Assembly (NCBI RefSeq): GCF_018967865.2
Contig: NZ_JAHLZY020000001.1
Location: 2,480,001-2,544,000 of the forward strand
DNA: 64,000 nucleotides
Source of the DNA: Hymenobacter siberiensis
GTDB taxonomy: Bacteria; Bacteroidota; Bacteroidia; Cytophagales; Hymenobacteraceae
Direction: 5' to 3'
A program made the position numbers and the translations under genes. Positions 35,499-44,038 of the stretch are shown piece by piece (position 1 is the first letter of the stretch; each line of letters begins with the position of its first letter). A model generated the notes under the pieces. That model worked only from the letters and a program-made list of their open reading frames with translations. It ran no database searches and was not told where the DNA came from.

Positions 35499-35882
35499 CG
35501 GTAGCTGTGTAGGGCCTTCGGTGGTTTTGTTGCTGGCTGAACGCTTCTGAGCCGTTTTTTAGCATGTATGGGGTGTAGAGACACGACACTTCGCGTCTCT
35601 ACACCCCATACATGTATATGTGAATAGCTTCAGCAACCGATTGGAAACCAAGACCCAATATTTTCCGGCGTAACAAAGTAACGGGCCGCAGCCGTGCCGG
35701 GGTTTATCAGCCCAAATATTTCCCGATGTGCCTGAGGCGCTGACCAGGGCCCAAATTAGTGCTTAGCAGCGGGGAACGTGGGGTGCCACTGGCTTGGTGG
35801 CAGGCGGGAAACCATCGAAGTTTTATAATTATTATTAAAATTATATATATATATATTGCATTAATAATTATTAGCCGGTATC
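35499..35882. other. Intergenic region with inverted repeat and AT tract
   Basis: 384 bases without a recognised gene. It holds a perfect inverted repeat (35563-35614) and, just upstream of the Crp/Fnr-type gene, a very AT-rich stretch (about 35820-35872) with a run of alternating TA and inverted taataatta motifs. The AT stretch probably contains the promoter and possibly a regulator site. Confidence 0.55.
35563..35614. repeat. Perfect 20-base inverted repeat with 12-base loop
   Basis: Arms catgtatggggtgtagagac and its exact complement around acgacacttcgc. The gtagagac...gtctctac core resembles a repeat scattered through many Bacteroidota and cyanobacterial genomes. It could double as terminator of the preceding gene. 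Confidence 0.75.
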
Positions 35883-36581
35883 GTGAATTCATTTGTCCCA
35901 CATCCCCCCCCGGATTGCCGCCACTGGGCCGATGCCCTACTGGCCAGCAACCAGCACATGGCACTAATTGAGGCCGCGAAAACGACTCATCATTATCAGC
36001 GCGGGCAGGTATTGTTTCGGGAAGGCGACCACGCGGCGGGGCTCTACAGCATCAACTCGGGCCATGTGAAGGTGACGAAAGTGGGCGGCGATGGCAAGGA
36101 GCAAATCATCCGGCTGGCCAGAGACGGCAACATTCTGGGCTATCGGGGACTGCTGGCCGGCACTGGCCACGCCGCCAATGCCCTGGCCCTCGACGAGGCC
36201 GAGGTGTGCTTTATTCCCAAATCGGTGTTTTTTCAGCTCATCGAGCACAATCCGGGCTTTGCTTTCTCACTGATGAAGCTGATGGCCAACGAGCTGGCCG
36301 AAACCGAGGAACGCATGCTGCACCTGGCCTACAAGCCCGTGCGCGAGCGCCTGGCAGAGGCCCTGCTGCTGCTGCTGCGCACCTACCAGCAACCGGCCGA
36401 TGGCCCGCCCAGCTTCACGATTTCGCGCGAAGACCTGGCCGCGCTGGTGGGCACCGTGCGCGAAACCGTGAGCCGGTTCATGGCCGAGCTGAAGGCGGAA
36501 GGCGTGCTCAGCACCAAAGGCAGCAGCATCACCATCCTGGATATTAAGCGGCTAATCGAGATTTCGACCCTTTACGACTAG
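35883..36581 (+). CDS. Crp/Fnr-family transcriptional regulator
   Basis: A 232 aa protein from GTG 35883. The cyclic-nucleotide-binding fold spans about 30-150: YQRGQVLFREGDHAAGLYSI, GHVKVTKVGGDGKEQIIRLA, FIPKSVFFQLIEHN. A long dimerisation helix follows (FSLMKLMANELAETEERMLH). The winged helix has ISREDLAALVGTVRETVSRF, with the ETVSR recognition helix of the FNR/CRP group. The N-terminus has one Cys only, so no FNR-type iron-sulfur cluster is expected. It is followed by a convergent universal-stress-protein gene, a common target of such regulators. Confidence 0.92.
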   Translation: MNSFVPHPPPDCRHWADALLASNQHMALIEAAKTTHHYQRGQVLFREGDHAAGLYSINSGHVKVTKVGGDGKEQIIRLARDGNILGYRGLLAGTGHAANALALDEAEVCFIPKSVFFQLIEHNPGFAFSLMKLMANELAETEERMLHLAYKPVRERLAEALLLLLRTYQQPADGPPSFTISREDLAALVGTVRETVSRFMAELKAEGVLSTKGSSITILDIKRLIEISTLYD

Positions 36582-36638
36582 GCCCAGCCAGGGCCAGATG
36601 CCGCTGCCGTTGCCGTTGCGGGCCGCCACCACCAACCG

Positions 36639-37532
36639 CTAGACCAGAATATTATCGGCCGCGTGGTGGGCCTCGTGGCGGGGAGCCGCCGTGGATTCGG
36701 CGGCGGGCACGATGAGCACGGGCACGGGGCTACGGCGCAGCACTTCGGCTGTCACGCTGTGCGGGAACACCTCGCCGAGGTAGCTCCGCGGGCGGGCCAG
36801 CAGCAGCACGAGGTCGGCCCCCACATCGTGGATGGCGGCCAGAATGCCATCGGCCGGGCGGGCATACTGGTAGCCGCGCGACGCTACATCGGGCAGGCCC
36901 GTGGTCAGGCCACTAAGCTCCACGGCGTGCTTGGCCCGGGCATAGTTTTCATCGGCTTCGGTGCCCGATATGTGCACGATGGTGACGTGAGGGGCCAGCT
37001 GGTGCAGCAGCCGCTTCACCCCATCAATGGCTGGGGGCAGCGCAAAGGGCTCGCTGTCGGCGGCTATCAGCACGCGCTGGGGCGGGGCGGGGGCGGTCGT
37101 ATGGGGCACCAGCAGCAGGGGCAGCTGCACGGCACGCAACAGCTCCAGCAGCATCAGGCTCACCTGGTCGGGGGGGGCGGCATCGGCGGCGGGCCGCTCC
37201 ACCACCACCAGCGCCGGGCGGTGCTGCCGGGTGAGGGCCCGGGCCGCCGCCGGCAGCAGGTGCGGGAGGAGCGCCACCGTAGCCGGGGCGCGGAGCTGCC
37301 CGGCCAGCTGGGTCAGCCGGGCCTTAATGCCGGGCGCATCGGCCAGCTCCTGCGGCCGCCAGCTTTCTCCGGTAAAAATATGGGGGTCGCAGAAGGAGCC
37401 GTGGTTGGCGTGCAGCAGCAGCAGGTGGGCCCCTACGCCGCCGGCCAGCTCGTCGGCATACAGCACGGCGCGCTGCGCCTCGGAATAAACGCTGGTCAGG
37501 ACAATAAAGGAGAGTTGCCGGGGCGCTTTCAT
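36639..37532 (-). CDS. Universal stress protein (tandem Usp domains)
   Basis: A 297 aa cytosolic protein with two Usp folds. The first (1-140) is degenerate: FIVLTSVYSEAQRAVLYADE, LPLLLVP. The second (150-280) is better kept: RVLIAADSEPFALPPAIDGV, VTIVHISGTEADE, and VGADLVLLLARPRSYLGEVF, with HSVTAEVLRRSPVPVLIVPA at the end. The nucleotide-binding G-2x-G-9x-G[ST] motif is not seen, so ATP binding is doubtful. The C-terminal tail is His-rich (RHEAHHAAD). Confidence 0.88.
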   Translation of the reverse strand: MKAPRQLSFIVLTSVYSEAQRAVLYADELAGGVGAHLLLLHANHGSFCDPHIFTGESWRPQELADAPGIKARLTQLAGQLRAPATVALLPHLLPAAARALTRQHRPALVVVERPAADAAPPDQVSLMLLELLRAVQLPLLLVPHTTAPAPPQRVLIAADSEPFALPPAIDGVKRLLHQLAPHVTIVHISGTEADENYARAKHAVELSGLTTGLPDVASRGYQYARPADGILAAIHDVGADLVLLLARPRSYLGEVFPHSVTAEVLRRSPVPVLIVPAAESTAAPRHEAHHAADNILV

Positions 37533-37655
37533 TGCGGGATGGGTTATTGAAGCTGTTCAGGGAGCCAAAAAGCTGGTCGTCCTGCGCTTGCTCAAAATGA
37601 TAAACGGCAAAAATTCAACTTCCCGGGCAGCTTCATCACCACCGGATTTATCGGC

Positions 37656-37892
37656 TTAAAAAGAGCCGGCGTAAGCGCCCAGCGCGCCCGGATTGCGGGC
37701 CATGCCGGCCGCTTCGGTCAGCGTATCGTCGAGGCCATAGTCGATTTCGGTCAGGGGACGGGGCTCGCGGTAGCGCTCCGGGACCGGGTAGCTGGACGTA
37801 GCGGGGCTGCCGGCGGTGGGCGATTCGGTGGAGTGAGGGGACTGCACAGTGAATGAAAAAGCAGGGATTGGGATTGGGATTGGCGGCGACAT
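37656..37892 (-). CDS. Small hypothetical protein (78 aa)
   Basis: The sequence starts MSPPIPIPIPAFSFTVQS, has a Ser/Pro-rich middle and ends LTEIDYGLDDTLTEAAGMAR then NPGALGAYAGSF. No membrane segment, signal or known family. The Ile-Pro repeats come from a short hexanucleotide run at the 5' end. The C-terminal DYGLDDTLTEAAGMARNP looks like a conserved acidic helix, so the gene is plausible. It lies downstream of the six-BON protein on the same strand. Confidence 0.45.
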   Translation of the reverse strand: MSPPIPIPIPAFSFTVQSPHSTESPTAGSPATSSYPVPERYREPRPLTEIDYGLDDTLTEAAGMARNPGALGAYAGSF

Positions 37893-38153
37893 GATTTGAA
37901 ACGGGTTTGATAATAGACTTGTTGCGTAATGTTTGTGCTCAAAATCAGCCTATTACAGGTATGAAATCGCGCTAATTTTATTGGCAATGTGGCTTAGACG
38001 TTCTCTTTGCAATTTTTGTCGGTTTTTATTTTTGACATAATTAATTGATTATCAAGGCTTTTTGCTTCGCAACAACTCTAGTACGTTGATTAGCAAGTCA
38101 TAGTCATGTCATCATACGCTTATATTTATCGGTTGATAATTGGTCAGCAGCCT

Positions 38154-39575
38154 TCAGTGCAGCGGCCGTAAGTGGTTGTTTACCTCGCGGGCTCCGCAGT
38201 CGCGGGCATCGGTGGCGGCGCGCTGGCGCTCCAGCCACGTATCCACGGGGCCGGTGAGGGTGGCACGGCCGTTGGCCACACGCACCTCAATTTCCTGGTC
38301 GTGCAGCAGCGCCGACCAGTAGAAATGCAGCCGGATGCGCTGCTCCAGGGCCAGGTCGGCGGCGGGGCCGGTGAGGTCGGCCGCATCATCGTCTTCATCG
38401 TCGGGTTGCGCCCGCCCCGGAACCACCCGCACGTGGTTTTCCAGGGCCACTACGCCGTTGATGCCGCTGGCCACTTCCGCCGTGCGCTGCTGGTCGAAAT
38501 GCGAATCGACCGCGCCGCCCACCTGCACCCGGCCGTGGTGGCCGCTCACCTGCAAGTCGTAGCCGGCCAGGTAGGCATCGGCGGCCAGGGCCTCTCTCAC
38601 CTGGTGCTCCATCACATCATCGGCTACGGGCGCGGCGGGGCTTACCTGCAGCAGGTTGCACACCTCCTTCACACCCAATACATTGCGGGCATCCTGGCCG
38701 GCGGCGCGGCGGGCGCGCAGGTTGCCCACCGTGCCGGTCAGGGTCACGGTGCCCTGCTCAACCTGCACGGTGGGCGCATCGGGCTGGCAGCGCGGGTCGT
38801 AGCGCAAGGCATCGCGCACGGCCTGGGCCACGGCTTCGTCCGGTTTCGGAGCAAACCGCTGGTGGCGTAGCGCCTTATCCAATGCCCACGGGGCTACCTG
38901 TAGCTGCGCGGCCTCCACGCTGGTGGCCCCGGCCCGGTAGGCGGTGGCCAGCACGTGGTCGAACTCGGCCGCCGTGCCCACGGTGCCGCTCAGGTGTACC
39001 ACGCCGTGGTCGACGACGATATTCACGAGCGGGCTTTTCACGCGCAGGTCCCAGGCCAGACAATTGCGAATGTGGGCGGCGATGTCCTCATCGGCGGCCG
39101 TTTCCGGGCCGCCGCGCACCACCAGGCGGTTGTGCACATGGCGCACGCCGGGCACGCCGCGCAGGGCCCGCAGCACCAGCAGCTCTTCGGCCCAGGTCTG
39201 AACAGTGCCCTGCAGCACGATTTCGCCGTCGCTGGCGTAGCTGTGTACGTGGTAGCGGCGTACGGCGGGGTCGTTTTGCAGGGCCCGCACTACCCGGCGC
39301 TGCAGCTCGGCACTGGGCACATCGGGGGTGCGAATGGCCAGCTCGTTTACCACGCCGCGCACGCCGCGCACGGCTTTGGCCACTTCGGCCGCCCGCTCCC
39401 GCGCCAGCAGGTTGTCGGTGAAGCCGCTAAGCACCACAATGCCTTCGTGCGTGGCCACCTCCACCAGGTGCGACGTGACGCCTTTCTTGAGCATAAACAA
39501 CAGCTCGATGGCCGCCGTGATGTCGGCATCGGCCAAATGCTCTTCCGTGCTAATCGTTGCGGGGGGACTTTTCAT
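38154..39575 (-). CDS. Protein with six BON domains
   Basis: A 473 aa protein from ATG 39575 with no signal peptide. At least six BON modules follow one another, each showing a helix and a Gly-rich strand pair: VEVATHEGIVVLSGFTDNLL, VHSYASDGEIVLQGTVQTWA, VNIVVDHGVVHLSGTVGTAA, TVQVEQGTVTLTGTVGNLRA, LQVSGHHGRVQVGGAVDSHF, IEVRVANGRATLTGPVDTWL. BON domains bind phospholipids or other ligands and occur in osmotic-shock proteins such as OsmY, usually with one to three copies. Lack of a signal sequence suggests a cytosolic location. An acidic stretch (DDEDDDAAD) separates the last two domains. Confidence 0.85.
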   Translation of the reverse strand: MKSPPATISTEEHLADADITAAIELLFMLKKGVTSHLVEVATHEGIVVLSGFTDNLLARERAAEVAKAVRGVRGVVNELAIRTPDVPSAELQRRVVRALQNDPAVRRYHVHSYASDGEIVLQGTVQTWAEELLVLRALRGVPGVRHVHNRLVVRGGPETAADEDIAAHIRNCLAWDLRVKSPLVNIVVDHGVVHLSGTVGTAAEFDHVLATAYRAGATSVEAAQLQVAPWALDKALRHQRFAPKPDEAVAQAVRDALRYDPRCQPDAPTVQVEQGTVTLTGTVGNLRARRAAGQDARNVLGVKEVCNLLQVSPAAPVADDVMEHQVREALAADAYLAGYDLQVSGHHGRVQVGGAVDSHFDQQRTAEVASGINGVVALENHVRVVPGRAQPDDEDDDAADLTGPAADLALEQRIRLHFYWSALLHDQEIEVRVANGRATLTGPVDTWLERQRAATDARDCGAREVNNHLRPLH

Positions 39576-39611
39576 GGCGAAGAGATAGGAAAAGGGCAAA
39601 TGGATTACCAG

Positions 39612-39667
39612 CTATGCGAGCAGGCGGGCTGCCGGCTTTTTTGCCAGCTGTCCGCCTGCTCGCATAG
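39612..39667. repeat. Inverted repeat with 16-base perfect arms
   Basis: Arms ctatgcgagcaggcgg and its exact complement around about 24 bases that contain a further small stem and a T-run. It may serve as terminator for the small 39672-39770 gene. Confidence 0.65.
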
Positions 39668-39671
39668 CCTC

Positions 39672-39770
39672 TCAATAGGCACCGGAGCGGGCCGGGGTAC
39701 CACGACGCAGGCCAATGGCCAGCAGGCCAAGCACCAGTAGCAGGGAAAAAAACAGCGAGGGCGTAACCAT
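39672..39770 (-). CDS. Very small single-helix membrane protein (32 aa)
   Basis: ATG at 39770 to TGA at 39672: MVTPSLFFSLLLVLGLLAIG followed by LRRGTPARSGAY. One hydrophobic helix with a basic C-terminal side (positive-inside). No family is recognised. It is followed by the inverted repeat at 39612 and then the BON-domain gene on the same strand. Tentative because of its length. Confidence 0.4.
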   Translation of the reverse strand: MVTPSLFFSLLLVLGLLAIGLRRGTPARSGAY

Positions 39771-40044
39771 AACAGGGGGCGTTAAAGGCCAGTAAAACAG
39801 AATTACCCGTAGGTTTTCTGACTACTGCAAGATGCACCCGGCGCCCCCTTCAATGCCGTGACAACTATCATATATTGCCATGATTTTAGTTATTGCGGCC
39901 CGCTGCCTGCGGTGGGCACCAGGCGGCTTTTTCGGTCCTGGCCGGGGCTTATTTAGCCGGGCAGCGGAGTGCGGCTGCGCAATTGCAGCCCAGCAGCTTA
40001 GTTTTGCTGATTCCCCAATTTTGCCCGCGTCAGTAAAGCTGCCC

Positions 40045-40890
40045 ATGCACCCGGAAACTGCTACTACTTCCCTCAAAACCGACCCTCGCAAGTTTTACAT
40101 CGTGGCCGCCAACGGCACAGCCCTGTATGTGCTGGCCTATTATTTTGTGTGGGGCCTGCACCAGGCGGCCAAGGTGGCCGTGTCGCACCACTTCCAGCTA
40201 CACGGAATCTGGGACCCCAGCGACGTGCGCTATACCCTGGCCGATAACGAGTGGTGGCGCACGGCCATCGTTGGGGTATACGGCAGCGGGCCGGTGGTGT
40301 GCCTCGTGCTGGGGCTGGTGGCATTTCGCTGGTATTGGCGGGGCGAGCGGGCGCGACGGGGGCAGTTTAAGCTATTGCTGCTGTGGGTGGCTTTCCACGC
40401 CTGCAACGCCGTATTCGGGGCTTTGCTGGCCGATACGTTCACGCAATCGGGCTTCTGGTACGTGCCCGACTGGCTCCTACGCCTGGGCAATGTGATGAAC
40501 GTGCTGCTGGCGCTGCTGGCCGGACTGGTGCAGCTGGGCCTGGGCTATTTCGGGGCCATTGCCTTCCTGCAGGCCCACGACTCGCACACGGTGATGCGCT
40601 ACGCCAACCGCCGGCTCATGGTGGTGAGCACGCTCATCGTGCCCTGGGTGGCCGGAGGAATCTTCATTGCCCTCGCCAAAGTGCCCTACCTCACCGTGCA
40701 GGAAACACTGCACCTGGCCATGATGGGCCTGCTGGTGACCCCGCTGGCCCTGGGCTGCCTCAACGAAGTATTTTCCGAAACTGTGAAGCGCCCCCAGGCC
40801 ACGCGCGTGGCCTGGGGCCTGGTGGGAGTGGCCATTGTCGTGGCCTTGACCTGGCGCCTGGCCCTAAGCCCACCGCTGACGTTTGGCTAA
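40045..40890 (+). CDS. Multi-pass membrane protein of unknown function
   Basis: A 281 aa protein from ATG 40045. About seven hydrophobic helices, e.g. IVAANGTALYVLAYYFVWGL, TAIVGVYGSGPVVCLVLGLV, FKLLLLWVAFHACNAVFGAL, VMNVLLALLAGLVQLGLGYF, VVSTLIVPWVAGGIFIALA, HLAMMGLLVTPLALGCL, VAWGLVGVAIVVALTWRLAL. A recognisable family is not evident. Conserved-looking polar residues in helices (HACN, YANRRLM) hint at a defined site. The gene is divergent from the tiny membrane gene upstream and convergent with the AraC gene. Confidence 0.75.
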   Translation: MHPETATTSLKTDPRKFYIVAANGTALYVLAYYFVWGLHQAAKVAVSHHFQLHGIWDPSDVRYTLADNEWWRTAIVGVYGSGPVVCLVLGLVAFRWYWRGERARRGQFKLLLLWVAFHACNAVFGALLADTFTQSGFWYVPDWLLRLGNVMNVLLALLAGLVQLGLGYFGAIAFLQAHDSHTVMRYANRRLMVVSTLIVPWVAGGIFIALAKVPYLTVQETLHLAMMGLLVTPLALGCLNEVFSETVKRPQATRVAWGLVGVAIVVALTWRLALSPPLTFG

Positions 40891-40974
40891 ACGATAACTG
40901 CGTAACGAATGGCAGGTCCTGCCCTGCCGGTTTAAAAACTGGTGTTAACACACGCCAACCGGCGGGCCAGCGGC

Positions 40975-41892
40975 TCAGGCCAGGGCCAGCGTGCGGTATT
41001 CGGTAGGCGTCATGCCTTCGAGCTGCCGGAACATGCGGGTGAAATAGGCCGGGTTGTTGAAGCCGGCTTTGAAGCAGATGTCGGTGATGCTGAGGGTGGG
41101 GTTGCGAAGGCAGCGCTTGGCCACGCGCATGCGCTCCTTGATGATGTAATCCATGGGCGAGAGGCCGAACTCCTGCTTGAAGGCGCGGAAGAAATTGGGC
41201 TTGCTCATGTAGGCCTGGGCGCTCAGGTCCTCGATGCTGAGCTTCTCGGCAATGTTTTCCCGGATGTAGCTCAGGGTGTAGGCAAAGCGGTTGGAGGTGG
41301 CCAGCACCGCCACGTTGCTTTCGATGGCGTGCAGGCTTTGCAGCTGCATGAGGCGGAGCAGCAGCTCTTTCACGGCAAAGTCGGCCAGAATATCCTTGTT
41401 CTGCGAGTTATCGAACCCGATGCGGACCAGCTTGTAGATGAGGGCCGTAATCTCTTCGTTGTTATAGAAGTGGTAATTCGTGAAGCTGAAACTCCAGCTG
41501 TCCTCGGTTTTGGGGTAAAACTCGTTCAGGTAGTTCACCGTGTCGATGATTTGCAGCCGGTCGATGGCCAGGGCCACGCACTGCGTCGGGTTTTCGTCCG
41601 ACGCCTCGGGAAAGTCAATCATCATCTTCAGATTGGGCGGCACCACCATCGTGTTGCCGGGCAGGTAGTGGAAGGCCTGCTGGTCGAGCAGGTGCATCAC
41701 CTTCTTGCCGCGCAGCATGTTAGTGAGCACCAGGTCGCTGAAGGACTGCGCCACCTGGTCGCCGGGCACCAGTGTTTCGAGGATGCTCAGCTCGTACTTT
41801 TCCAGGGTTTGCACCCGGCGGTGGTCAATGAGGGTTGTCAGGTCCGACGAGTGGGTGAGCGGAATGTCGGGCAGCAAGTGGGTTGGCAGCAT
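40975..41892 (-). CDS. AraC-family transcriptional regulator, divergent from hxlB-hxlA
   Basis: A 305 aa protein. The N-terminal 200 residues form a ligand-sensing domain with no clear match (GNTMVVPPNLKMMIDFPEAS). The C-terminal AraC/XylS double helix-turn-helix is complete: LSIEDLSAQAYMSKPNFFRA, EFGLSPMDYIIKERMRVAKR, LSITDICFKAGFNNPAYFTR, then GMTPTEYRTLAL. It faces the hxlB-hxlA pair across 325 bases, which suggests it controls that operon, perhaps in response to formaldehyde or a related C1 compound. That link is inference from position. Confidence 0.9.
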   Translation of the reverse strand: MLPTHLLPDIPLTHSSDLTTLIDHRRVQTLEKYELSILETLVPGDQVAQSFSDLVLTNMLRGKKVMHLLDQQAFHYLPGNTMVVPPNLKMMIDFPEASDENPTQCVALAIDRLQIIDTVNYLNEFYPKTEDSWSFSFTNYHFYNNEEITALIYKLVRIGFDNSQNKDILADFAVKELLLRLMQLQSLHAIESNVAVLATSNRFAYTLSYIRENIAEKLSIEDLSAQAYMSKPNFFRAFKQEFGLSPMDYIIKERMRVAKRCLRNPTLSITDICFKAGFNNPAYFTRMFRQLEGMTPTEYRTLALA

Positions 41893-42217
41893 GAATATTG
41901 GTATCGGCTAAGACGGACGCTAACAGCTGAGCGGCCCGAATGGCTGCTGCTTTGATGAAGAAGCTGCTTCGCAAGTCGACTGCAGCCGACCTACCAGGCA
42001 GCTTCGAAACGACATAAGGGCCGACAACGCCTTTTGCTCCACTACGGAGCAATTCCGATGGGCAAAACCGGCATTTGATAGGATACTGACAGGGCAGGGC
42101 TATGAATTGCTATGATTCTGCAAACCCTCGTTTTGGGGCAACTCTACCTTTGTGCTACCCTTTCCGGACCGCCGAACCTGCGGATTATCCACGCCAAAAA
42201 GTAGCCAAACAACTCCG
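41893..42217. other. Divergent control region between AraC gene and hxlB
   Basis: 325 bases without a gene. It holds a -7 element for hxlB (42145), a gaagctgcttc palindrome near 41958 with related gctgc/gcagc words nearby, and a small hairpin ttgctccactacggagcaa near 42034. These are candidate operator sites for the AraC regulator. Confidence 0.5.
42145..42152 (+). promoter_or_regulatory. -7 element TACCTTTG of hxlB-hxlA
   Basis: Exact TAnnTTTG match 65 bases before the hxlB ATG. No clear -33 box at the usual spacing, as expected if an activator such as the divergent AraC protein is needed. Confidence 0.5.
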
Positions 42218-42802
42218 ATGAGCGAACCCCAAGCCGAGCAGCTGAGCCAGGACCTGAAGCAGAACCTGCAGCTGCTCATCACCGAAAACCAGCAGCTCGC
42301 CGAGCGCATCGACTGGACGGCCGCCGCCGCCCTCGTCCCGCTCATTCGGCAGGCCGAACGGGTTTTTGTGGTGGGCGCAGGGCGCACCGGCCTGGCGCTG
42401 CAGGCCGCCGCCATGCGCCTGATGCACCTGGGCCTTAGGGTGTTTGTGGTGGGCGAAACCACTACCCCCGCCATCGGGGCCGGCGACCTGCTGCTGGCCG
42501 GCTCGGGCTCGGGTACCACCAGCACCATTGTGAAGGCGGCGGAGAAGGCCGTAGCCGCCGGAGCCCGGGTGGCCGCCATTTCCACCACGGCGGAGTCGCC
42601 GCTGGCCACGCTGGCCGATTTAGTCGTGCTGGTGCCCGCAGCCCAGAAGCAGGACCACGGCGGCAGCCTCTCGCAACAGTACGCGGGCAGCCTGTTCGAG
42701 CAGGCGGTACTGCTGCTCACCGATGCCCTTTTCCAAACGCTGTGGACCCTGGACGGCACGCCCGCCCCGGAGCTCTGGAAACGTCACGCCAACCTCGAAT
42801 AA
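42218..42802 (+). CDS. hxlB: 6-phospho-3-hexuloisomerase
   Basis: Second enzyme of the ribulose monophosphate pathway: converts hexulose 6-phosphate to fructose 6-phosphate. A 194 aa SIS-domain protein from ATG 42218. Motifs: VFVVGAGRTGLALQAAAMRL, MHLGLRVFVVGETTTPAIGA, DLLLAGSGSGTTSTIV, and FEQAVLLLTDALFQTLW near the end, all typical of this isomerase. It is followed after 56 bases by hxlA, and together they make a complete formaldehyde-fixing module. Confidence 0.93.
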   Translation: MSEPQAEQLSQDLKQNLQLLITENQQLAERIDWTAAAALVPLIRQAERVFVVGAGRTGLALQAAAMRLMHLGLRVFVVGETTTPAIGAGDLLLAGSGSGTTSTIVKAAEKAVAAGARVAAISTTAESPLATLADLVVLVPAAQKQDHGGSLSQQYAGSLFEQAVLLLTDALFQTLWTLDGTPAPELWKRHANLE

Positions 42803-42858
42803 CTATTCAATTTCCTTTCAATCACCTGTTAAACAACCTATTAAACCAGACGTTCACC

Positions 42859-43491
42859 ATGGCTAAATTACAAGTTGCAATCGACCTCCTGACCACCAAA
42901 GAAGCCCTTGAGCTGGCAGCAAAAGTGGCTCCCTACGTAGACATCATCGAGCTGGGCACCCCGCTCATCAAGAGCGAAGGCCTCGCCGTTATCAAGGCCA
43001 TGAAGGCTGCCCACCCCGACAAGCTGGTGTTTGCCGATTTCAAAACCGCCGACACCGGTGAGCTGGAAGCCGGCATGGCCTTCGGCGCAGGTGCCGACCT
43101 CGTGACCATTCTGGGCTCGGTGGATGATGCCACCATTATCGGCGCGGTGAAGGCCGCCAAAGAGCACGGCAAAGGCGTGGTGGTGGATACCATCGGCGTG
43201 AAGGACCGGGTGAAGCGCGCGCAGGAAGTGAGCAAGCTCGGCGTGGAATTCGTGGAGCTGCACGCCGGCCTCGACGAGCAGGCCCTGCCCGGCTACTCCA
43301 TCCAGGTGCTCATCGATGAGGCCAAGCGTGCCGGCGTGCCCGTTTCCATCGCGGGCGGTGTGAACATCGACACCATTGCCGCCGTGAAGCAGGCCGGTGT
43401 GGCCGTAGCCGTAGCCGGTGGCGCCATCTACGGCGCCGCCGACCCCGCCGCCGCCGCCAAGGCGCTGCGCGAGGCACTGGACGCCGCGTAA
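42859..43491 (+). CDS. hxlA: 3-hexulose-6-phosphate synthase
   Basis: Condenses formaldehyde with ribulose 5-phosphate (aldol reaction). A 210 aa TIM-barrel from ATG 42859. LQVAIDLLTTKEALELA, IIELGTPLIKSEGLAVI, FADFKTADTGELEAGMAFGA with the Asp/Lys active-site pair, DLVTILGSVDD, ELHAGLDEQA and VSIAGGVNIDTIAAVKQAGV fit the family. A terminator follows. In reverse, the pair can also make pentose phosphates, so detoxification, assimilation and ribose supply are all possible roles. Confidence 0.94.
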   Translation: MAKLQVAIDLLTTKEALELAAKVAPYVDIIELGTPLIKSEGLAVIKAMKAAHPDKLVFADFKTADTGELEAGMAFGAGADLVTILGSVDDATIIGAVKAAKEHGKGVVVDTIGVKDRVKRAQEVSKLGVEFVELHAGLDEQALPGYSIQVLIDEAKRAGVPVSIAGGVNIDTIAAVKQAGVAVAVAGGAIYGAADPAAAAKALREALDAA

Positions 43492-43514
43492 GGCGGCTGC
43501 CTGACACAGGCATG

Positions 43515-43549
43515 AAAAGGCCCTGGCAAGTTGCCAGGGCCTTTTTTCG
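43515..43549 (+). terminator. Terminator of the hxlB-hxlA operon
   Basis: Stem aaaaggccctggcaa / ttgccagggcctttt, then more T, 23 bases after the hxlA stop. Confidence 0.9.
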
Positions 43550-43584
43550 TACCTTGCCCGCTGAATTTTTCCCTTACTGCCCGT

Positions 43585-43929
43585 ATGCTCCCCCCCTACC
43601 AACAAGCGTTTGTCGATACCCTTGACTTCGTACCTCCCAAAGAATATCTGGGCTATTTATTCACCACAGACAGCGGCTATGAATTTGGCGGGGCCTACTT
43701 GGTTGAGGCCGATGAATTGCTGCCATTCAATGCCGAATATAGTGCGAATGAGCATTATCCCGGCTATTTTCTCATTGGCTCGGATGGGGCCGGTGAGGCA
43801 TTTGCCATTGCTAAAACCACCAGCAACTTCGTGCAGACACCTTTTATTGGCCACGATGCCGAAACGCCGGCCGTAGTCGGCCGAACGTGGCCGGAGTTTC
43901 TGGACTATCTGCAAACGGAATACTGCTAA
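43585..43929 (+). CDS. SMI1/KNR4 (SUKH)-like small protein
   Basis: A 114 aa protein from ATG 43585. The order [57 protein letters not shown] and [14 protein letters not shown] is the SMI1/KNR4 pattern (FFLIGSDGGGEAYA core). These domains are common as immunity proteins against contact-dependent toxins, but many are orphan proteins. No toxin gene is adjacent here. Confidence 0.75.
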   Translation: MLPPYQQAFVDTLDFVPPKEYLGYLFTTDSGYEFGGAYLVEADELLPFNAEYSANEHYPGYFLIGSDGAGEAFAIAKTTSNFVQTPFIGHDAETPAVVGRTWPEFLDYLQTEYC

Positions 43930-43975
43930 CCCGGCTGGAGACTTGCCCCGGCCGACCCCGCCGGGGCGTTTCCCG

Positions 43976-43983
43976 TACCTTCG
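43976..43983 (+). promoter_or_regulatory. -7-like element TACCTTCG upstream of the fused mutase gene
   Basis: One mismatch to TAnnTTTG; 55 bases before ATG 44039. The same TACCTTCG occurs upstream of kup. Confidence 0.4.
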
Positions 43984-44038
43984 TCTACGTTTTTCACCCT
44001 TATGGTCGCGGACTGAGAGTTCGCGCTACTCCTTAATT

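Noticed and set aside
40942..41955. 337-codon plus-strand frame opposite the AraC gene
   Set aside because: Antisense to a well-conserved AraC regulator; composition is typical of a GC-rich shadow frame.
43585..43929. Immunity gene of a contact-dependent toxin system
   Set aside because: The SMI1/KNR4 fold fits, but no polymorphic toxin, Rhs or secretion gene lies nearby, so a toxin-immunity claim is not supported.
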